Assembly (NCBI GenBank): GCA_017619335.1
Contig: JAFZSP010000099.1
Span: 1 to 33,393, forward strand
Length of the DNA stretch: 33,393 bases
Source of the DNA: Bacteroidaceae bacterium
GTDB lineage: Bacteria; Bacteroidota; Bacteroidia; Bacteroidales; Bacteroidaceae
Direction of reading: 5' to 3'
The notes beneath the pieces are model-generated. The model did not search any database and was not told the DNA's origin. It worked only from the letters and a program-made list of their open reading frames with translations. Positions 17,227 to 25,976 of the stretch are shown one piece after another. Made by a program: the position numbers and the translations under genes. Position 1 is the first letter of the stretch. Every line of letters starts with the position of its first letter.

Positions 17227-19500
17227 TCATGATACGCGTGAAACGTCTTCCAACCCATCTATTTTTCGGAGATTCTTGATGATGACATCCAGGTCCTCTG
17301 TGTCATGCACGCTGAGTTCAATGTCACCTTGGAAGATACCATTGTTGGCAGCAATGGAAAGCCCATGAACATAGACATTTAGCTGTTCTGTGATCACATC
17401 TGTGAGACTCTTGATAATGCCCACGCGGTCGATACCCTCGATGTGGACAGTCGCCGAGAAATTCAGCTGCTTGTGGGTGTCCCAATAGACGGCCAGGATG
17501 TGGTTGCCATCGACATTCTTCAGCTTATCGGCAATGTCACAGTGACGTTTGTGGATGATGACGCGGTTCTGTGCATCAATGTAGCCTAAGACCTCATCGC
17601 CAGGAATGGGCGTACAATGTGGACACATCGTGACGCGACCGATGACATCTTCGTTCAGATACAAAGGTTTTTTCCTGTCCACCACCAGCGTGCCTGCCTC
17701 TGGTGGGGCGGCGGCATCTTGGGCAGAAGCTTCTTTCTTGTGTTTGTAGAAAGGGAGGTAACGGGTCCAGCCTTTGCCGTTGTGATTTCGTTCAGCATCT
17801 GGGGCTCGTTGGATGGCTGTCAAATCACTGTCATCCAACACGATGCTTCCTGCGCCAATGGCAATAAAAAGATTCTCACGGGTTTCCATCATGTGGTGCA
17901 CACACAGCCGATCCAGCACAAGACTGTTCTGTTCCAGGTCGTGAGCTGCGCACCATTCTGTCAGCATTTCCTCTCCTGACTTCTGCTGTTCACGACGTTT
18001 CTTGCGCAGCAGGGCTTCAATCTTGCCGCGTGCCTTGGCGGTGGTGGCAAATTCCACCCACGACGGCTCCACGCGCATCTCATCGGAGGTGATGATCTCC
18101 ACCTGGTCACCGCTCTGGAGCACATGGTTGATGGGCACCAGCTGGTGGTTGACTTTGGCACCCATGCAGTGCGTGCCCACCATTGTGTGAATGGAGAAGG
18201 CAAAGTCCAGGGCTGTGCAGCCGGCAGGCATTGTGCGGAACTCGCCCTTGGGTGTGATGACAAGGATTTCTGAGCTGTACAGATTCAGCTTGATGGTGGA
18301 AAGGAAGTCCATGGCCGAGGGCTGCGGGTCGTCCAGGATTTCCTTGATGGTGGACAGCCACTTGTCCAGTTCGGTCTCGCTGGTGGAGTTGTCTTTCTCC
18401 CCTTCTTTGTATTTCCAGTGGGCAGCAAAGCCTCTTTCTGCCATATCGTCCATCTTGCGCGAACGGATTTGCAGCTCTATCCATCGTCCCTGCTTGCTCA
18501 TGAGGGTGGTGTGCAGGGCTCGGTAACCGTTGGACTTGGGATTTGACAGCCAGTCACGGAAGCGAGTGGGGTGCGCCTTGTAGATACTGGTGCAGGCAGT
18601 ATAAATCTGGAAGCAATCCTGTACTTCTGTCTCTGCGGAATGAGGGTCGAAGATGATGCGCACAGCCAGCAGGTCATAGATTTCCTCGAAGGCGACGTGC
18701 TTGTTCTGCATCTTTGTCCAGATGCTGTAGGGGCGCTTGATGCGGGCTTTGATGTCGTAGGTCAGCCCCATCGCATCCAGCTTTTCGCGGATAGGAAGAA
18801 TAAAGGATTTGAACGCTTCGTTCAGATGGGGACGGATCTCGTCCAATCGCTTGCAGATCTCTTCATGTGTCTCCGGCTGCTCGTATTGGAAACTCAGGTC
18901 TTCCAACTCTTCCTTGATGAGGTTCAGTCCCAGGCGGTGTGCCAGCGGCGCATAGATATATAAGGTCTCGCCTGCAATCTTGTACTGCTTGTGGGGCGGC
19001 TGTGAACCCAGTGTGCGCATATTGTGCAGACGGTCACTGATTTTGATGAGGATGACGCGGATGTCGTCACTCATGGTCAGCAGCAGCTTCTTGAAGGATT
19101 CGGCCTGGGCAGACGCTTTGTCTCCGAAGATTCCTCCAGAGATTTTGGTGAGGCCATCGACAATTTGTGCAATCTTCTCACCAAAGATATTGCTGATGTC
19201 TTCTACGTTGTAGTCCGTATCCTCCACCACGTCATGCAACAGGGCTGCACAAATACTGGTGCTGCCCAACCCTATCTCCCCACAAACAATCTGTGCTACG
19301 GCCAGCGGGTGTGTGATGTAGGGCTCTCCCGAGAGGCGTCGCACACCCGCATGAGCTTTGTTCGCAAAGTTGAAAGCTTTGGTAATGAGTTCCACTTTCT
19401 TGCGATGCGGTGAAGCAAGATAGGTCTCGATGAGGTGGTCAAACATTTGTTGTACCATCTCGTCGTCTTGCTGTTGCTGGAGGGTCGGGTCTTCGTCCAT
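17227..19500 (-). CDS. rel: Bifunctional RelA/SpoT-type (p)ppGpp synthetase/hydrolase
   Basis: A 757-aa long Rel enzyme that makes and degrades the alarmone (p)ppGpp. The hydrolase HD domain looks intact: His50, His89-Asp90 (LLHDVVEDT) and Asp156 (ISDRLHNMR). The synthetase has RPYSIWTKM, NPKSNGYRALH and IELQIRSRKMDDMAE. The motif before NPK is RFRD (313-316), of the RxKD class seen in bifunctional enzymes, not the ExDD of synthetase-only RelA. A TGS domain (about 408-470), a middle helical/Cys region (MCPHCTPIPGDEVLG) and a C-terminal ACT domain (about 680-757) follow. It is the last gene of the parA-parB operon. Activities are inferred from motifs. Confidence 0.95.
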   Translation of the reverse strand: MDEDPTLQQQQDDEMVQQMFDHLIETYLASPHRKKVELITKAFNFANKAHAGVRRLSGEPYITHPLAVAQIVCGEIGLGSTSICAALLHDVVEDTDYNVEDISNIFGEKIAQIVDGLTKISGGIFGDKASAQAESFKKLLLTMSDDIRVILIKISDRLHNMRTLGSQPPHKQYKIAGETLYIYAPLAHRLGLNLIKEELEDLSFQYEQPETHEEICKRLDEIRPHLNEAFKSFILPIREKLDAMGLTYDIKARIKRPYSIWTKMQNKHVAFEEIYDLLAVRIIFDPHSAETEVQDCFQIYTACTSIYKAHPTRFRDWLSNPKSNGYRALHTTLMSKQGRWIELQIRSRKMDDMAERGFAAHWKYKEGEKDNSTSETELDKWLSTIKEILDDPQPSAMDFLSTIKLNLYSSEILVITPKGEFRTMPAGCTALDFAFSIHTMVGTHCMGAKVNHQLVPINHVLQSGDQVEIITSDEMRVEPSWVEFATTAKARGKIEALLRKKRREQQKSGEEMLTEWCAAHDLEQNSLVLDRLCVHHMMETRENLFIAIGAGSIVLDDSDLTAIQRAPDAERNHNGKGWTRYLPFYKHKKEASAQDAAAPPEAGTLVVDRKKPLYLNEDVIGRVTMCPHCTPIPGDEVLGYIDAQNRVIIHKRHCDIADKLKNVDGNHILAVYWDTHKQLNFSATVHIEGIDRVGIIKSLTDVITEQLNVYVHGLSIAANNGIFQGDIELSVHDTEDLDVIIKNLRKIDGLEDVSRVS

Positions 19501-19518
19501 TGTCGTAGGGTTTAAATT

Positions 19519-20802
19519 TTATCTTACTCTGAGCTTCTGTCCTGCACGGATGTTGTTGCCTTTGATGCCATTCAGCTGGCGCAGGCGAGCCACGGTGGTT
19601 CCGTTTCGTCTGGCGATGGCACCGAGGGTGTCGTTGCGCCGCACGGTGACGGTCTTGCCACCTCGCCCAGCGTTGCGCCCGCGTCCTGTGCCCTGTGCCA
19701 CTTCCACCTCTCTCCTGCTGGTGAGAAGTTCTGTGGCGTGATAGTTATAGATGCTGTCTCCTGCTGCCACGAAGGCGACCATCGCAGCTGTGGGCAGGCG
19801 AAGTGTGCAGACGTGGCTGTCTCCAGGGATGAGGCTTGTGCGGTACTGTGGGTTCAGCGCGCGCAGTTCCTCGTCACGGACATTACAGAGAGCCACAATC
19901 TGGTCCATGTGCAAATCGCGGGTGATGGTCACAGTGTCAGTGGAAGCGGGCAACTGCGTGGCTGCCGGGCAGATATTGTGGTCACAATAATAGTTCATGA
20001 TATAGTTGGCAGCGATGAAGGCGGGGACATAGCCTCGCGTCTCTGCAGGCAGATAAGGATATATCTGCCAGTAGTCTTTCACTCCGCCAGCCCGGCTGAT
20101 GGCCTTGCGAACGTTGTTGGGGCCGCAGTTGTAGGACGCGATGACGAGGGTCCAGTCACCAAAGATGTCATAAAGGTCTTTGAGATAATGTGCTGCAGCA
20201 TAGCTCGCCTTGATGGGATCGCGACGCTCATCGATGAGGCTGGTGACCTCCAGCCCGTACTGCTTTCCCGTGGTAATCATGAACTGCCAGAGTCCCACGG
20301 CTCCTGCACGGCTGACTGCCGTAGGGTTCAGTGCCGATTCGATAACGGGCAAGTACTTCAGTTCCAGCGGCAACTGGTAGGCTTCCAACGCTTCTTCAAA
20401 GATGGGCGTGTAGAAGTTACTGGCACCAAGAATGATGCTCACGCTGCGGCGCAACCGTCCTGCATACTGGTCAATGAACTTCTGGACGACGTCGTTGTGT
20501 GGCATTTCAATGACGTTGGGCAGACGATGCAAACGATGGATATATGTTTCGCGCGGGAATTCAGGATTGCTTCCGCCGTCACAGTCAACGTCGGAAATCA
20601 GATAACTCTTATTGTTCCATTCCTGAAGCAGGCTGTCCAACTCGGCTTCCATACCGTCTGGCAGTGCGATGTCGTCGGCCGAAATGGTCACGTTGTCGCC
20701 CTTCCGATTCTCGTCTTCTGCGACTTGGGCAGAGAGCAACAGAGGAGCAGCGGTCAGACAACTGATCAGGAACAGTCGGGTAATATGTCTGTTGTGTGTC
20801 AT
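19519..20802 (-). CDS. MltD-like lytic transglycosylase with LysM domain
   Basis: A 427-aa secreted wall enzyme. Signal peptide (RLFLISCLTAAPLLLSAQ), a linker, then a GH23 SLT domain with the motif VIESALNPTAVSRAGAVGLW, where Glu155 is the probable catalytic acid, and ASYNCGPNNVRKAI near its end; finally one LysM peptidoglycan-binding repeat (about 385-427, VTVRRNDTLGAIARRNGTTV). Such enzymes cleave glycan strands with formation of 1,6-anhydro-MurNAc during growth and division. The gene lies 14 nt after the DUF5683 gene and 18 nt before rel. Confidence 0.93.
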   Translation of the reverse strand: MTHNRHITRLFLISCLTAAPLLLSAQVAEDENRKGDNVTISADDIALPDGMEAELDSLLQEWNNKSYLISDVDCDGGSNPEFPRETYIHRLHRLPNVIEMPHNDVVQKFIDQYAGRLRRSVSIILGASNFYTPIFEEALEAYQLPLELKYLPVIESALNPTAVSRAGAVGLWQFMITTGKQYGLEVTSLIDERRDPIKASYAAAHYLKDLYDIFGDWTLVIASYNCGPNNVRKAISRAGGVKDYWQIYPYLPAETRGYVPAFIAANYIMNYYCDHNICPAATQLPASTDTVTITRDLHMDQIVALCNVRDEELRALNPQYRTSLIPGDSHVCTLRLPTAAMVAFVAAGDSIYNYHATELLTSRREVEVAQGTGRGRNAGRGGKTVTVRRNDTLGAIARRNGTTVARLRQLNGIKGNNIRAGQKLRVR

Positions 20803-20816
20803 AGTCGTTGAATCTT

Positions 20817-21623
20817 TTAGAAGTTAAGTCGCAGTGACATTCCCAGGCCGGTCTCTTGTTGGAAATTCATGTTCCGATGCAGGTCGGCCGACTGGCGGTT
20901 CAGGGTCGAGGGCTGGGAGGTGATGACTGCTGGAGCCAACTGAAGCGAGAGATCCTCACTGATGTCAAAGCTGGAAAGCTCAGCATCCACGTAGGCATCA
21001 ATGACAGAAATGATATAGACTCCAATGAAGGCGAAGATGCTCATATCCCGGTATTTACGGTAATAGTTCTTCTTGTTCTTGAAGATTTCCTTGAACTGGT
21101 CTTCGCGTCCGCTGATGTCGTAGTTCAGGGGGAGCATCTTTTCGTAGGACTTGGTCGTGGGGTCGCTGTCCATGATATCCAAGTAGGCTTGTGAGTAGTC
21201 GCGGAGCATCTGGTTGTTCCAGGAGAGGGCGTAGGCGCAACCGAGGAACCCTCCGTAAATAATGGGCAGCTTCCAGTATTTGTGGTTGTAGATTTGTCCG
21301 GCACCAGGGATGACCAGTGCGAGCCAGAGGGCTCGGGTAGGATCGGGTCGAAACTGAATGAGGGGAAGTGTGATGCCGGAAAGAGAAGCTCCAGGGACGT
21401 TGACGGCTATAGAATCGCCCGACAGGCTGACGGAAAGGGAGTCGCTGGAGGTGTTGATACTGACAGGGGTGATGGGTTTCAGAAGCACAGAGTCCGGGGT
21501 GATGGGGAACTCATCAGGGACCTCTTGTGCCGCTACTTTCGTGGTGGGCAGCCACATCAGCAGCATGGTCAGCAGTATCATGCCGGCCCACACCTTATTA
21601 TATATGGTGGTCCCTGTCTTCAT
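20817..21623 (-). CDS. DUF5683 family membrane protein
   Basis: A 268-aa protein with a signal-like N-terminal helix (VWAGMILLTMLLMWLPTTKVAAQ), a Ser/Pro/Asp-rich segment to about residue 85, then the conserved DUF5683 core: ALWLALVIPGAGQIYNHKYW, IIYGGFLGCAYALSWNNQML and FAFIGVYIISVIDAYVDAEL, probably three membrane helices. It ends in LRLNF. Function unknown. The place between parB and a transglycosylase is typical in this phylum and suggests an envelope or division role, which is inference. It starts 7 nt after the parB stop. Confidence 0.85.
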   Translation of the reverse strand: MKTGTTIYNKVWAGMILLTMLLMWLPTTKVAAQEVPDEFPITPDSVLLKPITPVSINTSSDSLSVSLSGDSIAVNVPGASLSGITLPLIQFRPDPTRALWLALVIPGAGQIYNHKYWKLPIIYGGFLGCAYALSWNNQMLRDYSQAYLDIMDSDPTTKSYEKMLPLNYDISGREDQFKEIFKNKKNYYRKYRDMSIFAFIGVYIISVIDAYVDAELSSFDISEDLSLQLAPAVITSQPSTLNRQSADLHRNMNFQQETGLGMSLRLNF

Positions 21624-21630
21624 GTGTTGA

Positions 21631-22524
21631 TCAGTGCTTCAATCGGTCCAGGAGGGTGATGATGCGCTCCAGGTCTTCCTCGCCAGAGAAGGGAATGGTG
21701 ATTTTGCCGCGGCCCTTGTCGGAACAGGTGAACTGCACGCGGGTCTTGAAGTAGTCTGAGAGGCTGTCACGCAGTGAGGCATACTGCTCTGCCATTTTGC
21801 TCTTGCGCGGTCTCAGCTTCTTGGCGGTGGTAGTGACGGTCTCGCCTTCCATCAGGCGTTTGACCATTTCTTCTACCTTGCGCACGCTCAGGTGGTCACG
21901 CTGGATTTCTGCGAAGACCTTCAGCTGCAAGGACGGATTGTCCAGTGAGAGCAGAGCACGGGCATGGCCCATATCCACCTCGCGGTTTTTCAGCGCCATC
22001 TGGATGGTGGCCGGCAGCTTCAGCAGTCGCAGGTAATTGGTGATGGTGGCACGTTTCTTGCCCACGCGTTCGCTCAGGCGGTCTTGCGTCAGATCATACT
22101 GTTCCAGCAAGTGCTGATAGGCGAGGGCAATCTCCACGGCGTTCAGGTCTTGGCGCTGGATGTTCTCGATGAGAGCCATTTCCATCACGTTCTCGTCATC
22201 GGCGGTGCGGATGTAGGCGGGAATCGCAGTGAGACCTGCTGTCTGTGCAGCGCGCCAGCGTCGTTCGCCTGCAATGATTTCGTAGGTGTCATCCTCCATC
22301 TTCCGAAGGGTGATGGGCTGGATGATGCCTATCTCCCGGATGCTGTCGGCCAGCTCTTGCAGGGCCTCGGGGTCAAATTCGCGACGGGGCTGGTTGGGAT
22401 TGGGATGGATGCGGTCCAAGGCAATCTCACTGATGGAGCTGGAGCCTTGTGTCTTCACTTCCTCCGTGCTGATGAGCGCGTCCAGACCGCGGCCCAAAGC
22501 GGGAAATTTCTTATGCGGAGCCAT
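21631..22524 (-). CDS. parB: Chromosome partitioning protein ParB
   Basis: A 297-aa ParB/Spo0J protein. The N terminus has the ParA-activating LGRGLDALI patch (9-17); the CTP-binding ParB/Srx domain has NPNQPRREF and GERR (86-89, YEIIAGERRWRAAQ); then the helix-turn-helix parS-binding domain (LTQDRLSERVGKKRATITNYLRLLKL) and a C-terminal dimer domain. It loads on parS as a sliding clamp and works with ParA in origin segregation. It starts 25 nt after parA. No perfect parS (TGTTTCACGTGAAACA) was found by eye in this window. Confidence 0.96.
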   Translation of the reverse strand: MAPHKKFPALGRGLDALISTEEVKTQGSSSISEIALDRIHPNPNQPRREFDPEALQELADSIREIGIIQPITLRKMEDDTYEIIAGERRWRAAQTAGLTAIPAYIRTADDENVMEMALIENIQRQDLNAVEIALAYQHLLEQYDLTQDRLSERVGKKRATITNYLRLLKLPATIQMALKNREVDMGHARALLSLDNPSLQLKVFAEIQRDHLSVRKVEEMVKRLMEGETVTTTAKKLRPRKSKMAEQYASLRDSLSDYFKTRVQFTCSDKGRGKITIPFSGEEDLERIITLLDRLKH

Positions 22525-22549
22525 ATATTAGTGATTCACGTTTAATTGT

Positions 22550-23317
22550 TTACTTCTCGTTCTTCTCTATGATTTCCTTTGCCAACTGCAGGTGGTTGCG
22601 GGCGCCGGCACTGTCGGCGTCATAAAGGATGGCGGGCAGTCCATGACTGGGTGCTTCAGAGAGTTTCACATTGCGGTTGATGAGAGTCTTGAAGACCAAC
22701 TCCTGGAAGTGTCGCTGTACCTCGTCTTTAATCTGGTTGGCCAGGCGCAGACGTGAGTCATACATCGTCAGCAGGAAGCCTTCTATTTCCAGTGCGGGAT
22801 TCAGCCGCTGCTTGATGATCTTGATGGTATTCAGCAGCTTGGAGATACCTTCCAGTGCGAAGTATTCACACTGCACAGGAATGATGACAGAGTCGGCGGC
22901 CGTCAGCGCGTTCACGGTAATCAGTCCTAAGGAGGGCGAGCAGTCGATGAGAATGTAGTCATAGTCCTTCAGCAGCGGACGCAGCACGCGGCGCATCACT
23001 TGCTCACGGCCTTCCAGGTTCAGCATCTCAATTTCTGCACCGACGAGATCGATGTGGCTGGGAATGATGTCCAGTCCGGGGATGTCTGTCTCGTAGATGG
23101 CTTCACGGGCATCTGTCTCTCCGATGAGACATTCATAGATGCTGGTCTCCACTTCCTTTATGTTGATTCCGAGTCCGCTGGACGCATTGGCCTGCGGGTC
23201 GGCATCAATGAGTAGCACGTGCTTCTCCAGCGTGGCCAGTGAAGCGGCGAGATTCATTGATGTGGTGGTCTTGCCTACACCACCTTTTTGATTGGCTAAA
23301 GCGATGATTTTACCCAT
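22550..23317 (-). CDS. parA: Chromosome partitioning ATPase ParA
   Basis: A 255-aa deviant Walker ATPase of the Soj/ParA type: KGGVGKTTT (11-19, with the signature first Lys11), LIDADPQANAS for the Walker A' region and YILIDCSPSLGLITVNAL. It lacks an N-terminal DNA-binding HTH, so it is a chromosomal-type rather than plasmid type-Ia ParA. It forms ATP-dependent dimers on the nucleoid and moves ParB-parS complexes. First gene of the five-gene operon ending in rel; its -7 box lies at 23349-23356. Confidence 0.96.
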   Translation of the reverse strand: MGKIIALANQKGGVGKTTTSMNLAASLATLEKHVLLIDADPQANASSGLGINIKEVETSIYECLIGETDAREAIYETDIPGLDIIPSHIDLVGAEIEMLNLEGREQVMRRVLRPLLKDYDYILIDCSPSLGLITVNALTAADSVIIPVQCEYFALEGISKLLNTIKIIKQRLNPALEIEGFLLTMYDSRLRLANQIKDEVQRHFQELVFKTLINRNVKLSEAPSHGLPAILYDADSAGARNHLQLAKEIIEKNEK

Positions 23318-23348
23318 TTCAATCGTTCTGTTTTTGGGGTTGAGGGTG

Positions 23349-23356
23349 CAAAGGTA
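23349..23356 (-). promoter_or_regulatory. Bacteroidota -7 box for the parA operon
   Basis: TACCTTTG then CACCC on the minus strand, 31 nt before the parA ATG at 23317; divergent from the tadA box. Confidence 0.65.
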
Positions 23357-23420
23357 GGTATTTCTGACGAGAAAAAGGCACTTTTAATCCTTTTTATGCT
23401 TCCTTTTAAGGAATAATCAC

Positions 23421-23428
23421 TAACTTTG
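23421..23428 (+). promoter_or_regulatory. Bacteroidota -7 box for tadA
   Basis: TAACTTTG followed by CGTC, 29 nt before the tadA ATG; fits TAnnTTTG. No clear -33 box. Confidence 0.6.
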
Positions 23429-23457
23429 CGTCGGAAATCCGCTTTTCCGTCCCAGAA

Positions 23458-23922
23458 ATGAACACTTTTGAACAAAAAACACAGGCAGAACTGGATGTCT
23501 TCTTCATGCAGCAAGCCCTGAAAGAAGCAGAGACCGCAGAGCACCTTGGTGAGGTGCCCGTGGGTGCTGTCGTGGTGGCGAACGGAAGAGTCATCGCCCG
23601 TGCCCACAATCTCACCGAACGTCTCACCGACGTCACAGCCCATGCCGAGATGCAAGCCATCACCGCTGCTGCCACCGCTCTCGGCGGCAAATACCTGACG
23701 GACTGTACGCTTTATGTCACCCTGGAACCTTGTGTGATGTGTGCGGGTGCCATCGGCTGGAGTCAGCTGTCACGTCTGGTCTATGGCGCAGCCGATGAGA
23801 AACGAGGTTTCACACGCTTTGCGCCAGCAGCTCTACATCCTCGTACAGAAGTCCAAACAGGGGTACTTGCAGAGGAAAGTATGCGTCTAATTCAGCAATT
23901 TTTCCGGAAAAAGCGTCGTTGA
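23458..23922 (+). CDS. tadA: tRNA adenosine deaminase (A34 to inosine)
   Basis: A 154-aa zinc deaminase. The motif HAEMQAI (His62, catalytic Glu64) and PCVMCAGAI (Cys92, Cys95) form the zinc site; EVPVGAVVV near the N terminus and RLVYGAADEKRG downstream fit TadA, which converts A34 of tRNA-Arg(ACG) to inosine. A related nucleoside/guanine deaminase is the main alternative, but the length and the SRLVYGA segment favour TadA. Single gene, divergent from parA. Confidence 0.88.
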   Translation: MNTFEQKTQAELDVFFMQQALKEAETAEHLGEVPVGAVVVANGRVIARAHNLTERLTDVTAHAEMQAITAAATALGGKYLTDCTLYVTLEPCVMCAGAIGWSQLSRLVYGAADEKRGFTRFAPAALHPRTEVQTGVLAEESMRLIQQFFRKKRR

Positions 23923-23967
23923 ACGCACTTTTTTCCTCTCTTTACACGTTTATTCAATAGAAAGCAT

Positions 23968-23975
23968 TACCTTTG
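23968..23975 (+). promoter_or_regulatory. Bacteroidota -7 box for the outer-membrane protein gene
   Basis: TACCTTTG followed by CCCCC, 36 nt before the ATG at 24012. It overlaps a TTG that could open a longer frame (23973), arguing for the downstream start. Confidence 0.65.
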
Positions 23976-24011
23976 CCCCCGAATTCCAACAATAACGAAC
24001 AGCATTATCTA

Positions 24012-25109
24012 ATGAAAAGGCTTTTTTTCTCCTTCGCCATATTATGCACGACCCTCTTCGGATTGTGTGCGCAGGATGCCGTGACCACCGCACATACTCC
24101 TGTACTCAATCCGCAGAACACCTATTTTAATCCCGCCTTCAAACACGTGGATGTAGGCTTGACGTTGGGTACAACAGGTATTGGTCTGGAAGCGGCAGCT
24201 CCATTGACCGACTTTATGGATGTGCGTGCCGGTTTCACTTGGATGCCTCGCATGGAAGTGACCATGAACTTTGCCATCCAAGTCTATGACAAGGACGGAA
24301 ATCCCAGCCCTACTCGTTTCAATCGGATGGCTGAAATGATGCAGCAGGTGACAGGTTATAAGGTGGATTCCCAAGTGGATATGCTTGGGAAGCCGTCGTT
24401 TGATAATTTCAAGTTCCTCTTGGATTTCAAGCCTTTCCGTGATAAACGATGGCACATTACGGCAGGTTTCTACTTGGGTGGAAGAAACATCGCCCGCGCC
24501 TATAACACCACAGAAGATATGCCTTCACTGTTTGCCGTAGGTATGTTTAATCATATCCGTGACATCTATATGAACGATGAACCTTGGTATTATTATCAGA
24601 ATGAACCTGTTTATATAGATCCACAAATAGGACAGCTATTGGATCAGATGGGAGATATGGGTATTCAAGTGGGTAAATATACGCACGATGTCCTTTATAC
24701 TGAAAATGAATACTATACCACGTTCACTGTGGATGATGATGGTAACATTCATGATGTCGGTGATTTGAAACACGCAGTAGGCGATGTCAAGTATCCTGCA
24801 GGAAGTCCTTATCTGATGAAGCCCGATGAGGAGAGCATGGCCAAGGCACGTATCCGCGTCAACGCCTTCCGTCCTTATCTCGGCTTTGGTTATGGTGGCC
24901 GTCTCACCAAGCGTGATGACCGCTTCCGTATTCATTTTGAGTGCGGTGCAATGTTCTGGGGCGGCACCCCCGCCATCATCACGCATGACGGCACGAACCT
25001 TTCCAAGGACGTGACAGACATTGAGGACAAGGTGGGAGATTACGTGAACTTCTTCTCCTCTTTCAAGGTCTTTCCTGTCCTGAGTGTTCGTCTGACTCGC
25101 CGCTTCTGA
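24012..25109 (+). CDS. Secreted, probably outer-membrane beta-barrel protein of unknown function
   Basis: A 365-aa protein with a signal peptide (MKRLFFSFAILCTTLFGLCAQ). The mature part has alternating strands at both ends (VDVGLTLGTTGIGLEAA, DVRAGFTWMPRMEVTMNF, YLGFGYGGRLTKRDDRFRIH, VFPVLSVRLTRRF) and ends in Phe, as is usual for barrels inserted by BAM. The middle part (about 190-285) is rich in Tyr, Asp and Met and may be a loop or plug. No named family recognised. The last 47 bp overlap the 3' end of birA on the other strand and there is no terminator between them. The codon usage is more AT-rich in the middle than in its neighbours. Confidence 0.8.
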   Translation: MKRLFFSFAILCTTLFGLCAQDAVTTAHTPVLNPQNTYFNPAFKHVDVGLTLGTTGIGLEAAAPLTDFMDVRAGFTWMPRMEVTMNFAIQVYDKDGNPSPTRFNRMAEMMQQVTGYKVDSQVDMLGKPSFDNFKFLLDFKPFRDKRWHITAGFYLGGRNIARAYNTTEDMPSLFAVGMFNHIRDIYMNDEPWYYYQNEPVYIDPQIGQLLDQMGDMGIQVGKYTHDVLYTENEYYTTFTVDDDGNIHDVGDLKHAVGDVKYPAGSPYLMKPDEESMAKARIRVNAFRPYLGFGYGGRLTKRDDRFRIHFECGAMFWGGTPAIITHDGTNLSKDVTDIEDKVGDYVNFFSSFKVFPVLSVRLTRRF

Positions 25110-25899
25110 GGCAGCTTACTTCTTTGAAAGCATAGCGATGCAGGTGCCCCTCTGAATCTCGCAGTACCAGGTGCCCACTCTGCTCAACATCAGCGATTTC
25201 AGCCATGAAATCCCCGCCTTTATCATGATAGGGGTGCAGTCCGTTGCGGCGGTACAGCGCTGTCAGGTAGTCGGCATGGATGGCGTCATAGTTTCCTCGT
25301 TGGATCTGCTCGTAACGGCGCATGAACCCCGCCATAATATGCTCCAGGACAAAGCGCCGTTCCTCCTCGTGACCCGTTAGTTGTGCCAGGGAAACTGGTA
25401 TGACAGACCATCTGCCATCTTCCATTCTCCAGTTGCCTTTGTTCAAGTCCCATTCCCTCTGGTTGACATTCACGCCACACCCAATGATGCTGCGTCCGAT
25501 GTGCTGCCCATGTAAATCATTCTCTATGAGGATGCCGGCAATCTTCTGATCATCTGCATAAATGTCGTTGGGCCACTTGACAGTGACCGTAACTTGAGGC
25601 AGGGCGACAGCTTCGCGGATGCTGAGGGCAATGGCTTCACTGAGAACGAAAGCACGTGAAGCGGGTAGGGTAGAGGGATGCAGGAGGAGGCTGAAGAGCA
25701 GGTTCTTCCCTGCCTCAGCCTCCCAGTGGTTGCCCGCTTGTCCGCGTCCGGCACTCTGGTGTTCAGCCGTTACCAGGGTCACTGCCACGGGCTGAAAGGG
25801 ACGGTAGTTTCGCAGAAAGGTGTTGGTGGAATCCACCTCGTCCAGCTCTATCATGCGGAAAAAAGGAGAGTCGTCCAGACAGAAATAAGGATAATTCAT
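25063..25899 (-). CDS. birA: Biotin--[acetyl-CoA-carboxylase] ligase (BirA, no HTH domain)
   Basis: A 278-aa class I biotin protein ligase. Motifs: DEVDSTNTFLR (20-30), AEHQSAGRGQAGNHW (45-59) with the biotinyl-AMP loop GRGQ, KWPNDIY (108-114), KIAGILIEN (119-127) and GCGVNVNQ. A C-terminal SH3-like tail (MAEIADVEQSGHLVLRDSEG) follows. It attaches biotin to carboxylase/decarboxylase carrier proteins. The N-terminal DNA-binding domain of E. coli BirA is absent, so it is not its own repressor. The last residues run into the 3' end of the convergent gene by 47 bp. A pair of 12-bp direct repeats lies upstream. Confidence 0.92.
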   Translation of the reverse strand: MNYPYFCLDDSPFFRMIELDEVDSTNTFLRNYRPFQPVAVTLVTAEHQSAGRGQAGNHWEAEAGKNLLFSLLLHPSTLPASRAFVLSEAIALSIREAVALPQVTVTVKWPNDIYADDQKIAGILIENDLHGQHIGRSIIGCGVNVNQREWDLNKGNWRMEDGRWSVIPVSLAQLTGHEEERRFVLEHIMAGFMRRYEQIQRGNYDAIHADYLTALYRRNGLHPYHDKGGDFMAEIADVEQSGHLVLRDSEGHLHRYAFKEVSCLRSGESDEHSGQERP

Positions 25900-25934
25900 G
25901 ATGATGATCTTGTGATGGCGTTATGGGCGCTATG

Positions 25935-25963
25935 ACGTTATTACGATATAACGTAATTACGAT
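25935..25963. promoter_or_regulatory. Direct and inverted repeats upstream of birA (possible operator)
   Basis: On the plus strand CGTTATTACGAT (25936-25947) and CGTAATTACGAT (25952-25963) are 12-bp direct repeats with one mismatch, 16 bp apart; ACGTTAT (25935-25941) and ATAACGT (25948-25954) also form an inverted repeat. They lie 36-64 bp before the birA ATG, where no TAnnTTTG box is evident on the minus strand. A regulator site is likely but unproven. Confidence 0.45.
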
Positions 25964-25976
25964 GCTTAATGAACGC

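Noticed and set aside
17223..17245. parS-like inverted repeat CGTTTCA/TGAAACG near the rel stop
   Set aside because: The half-sites resemble parS halves but are split by 9 nt; the contiguous 16-bp parS (TGTTTCACGTGAAACA) is not present. It may be a weak hairpin between merR and rel.
19738..20811. 357-aa open frame opposite the lytic transglycosylase
   Set aside because: Antisense to a gene with intact SLT and LysM motifs; no independent promoter or family pattern.
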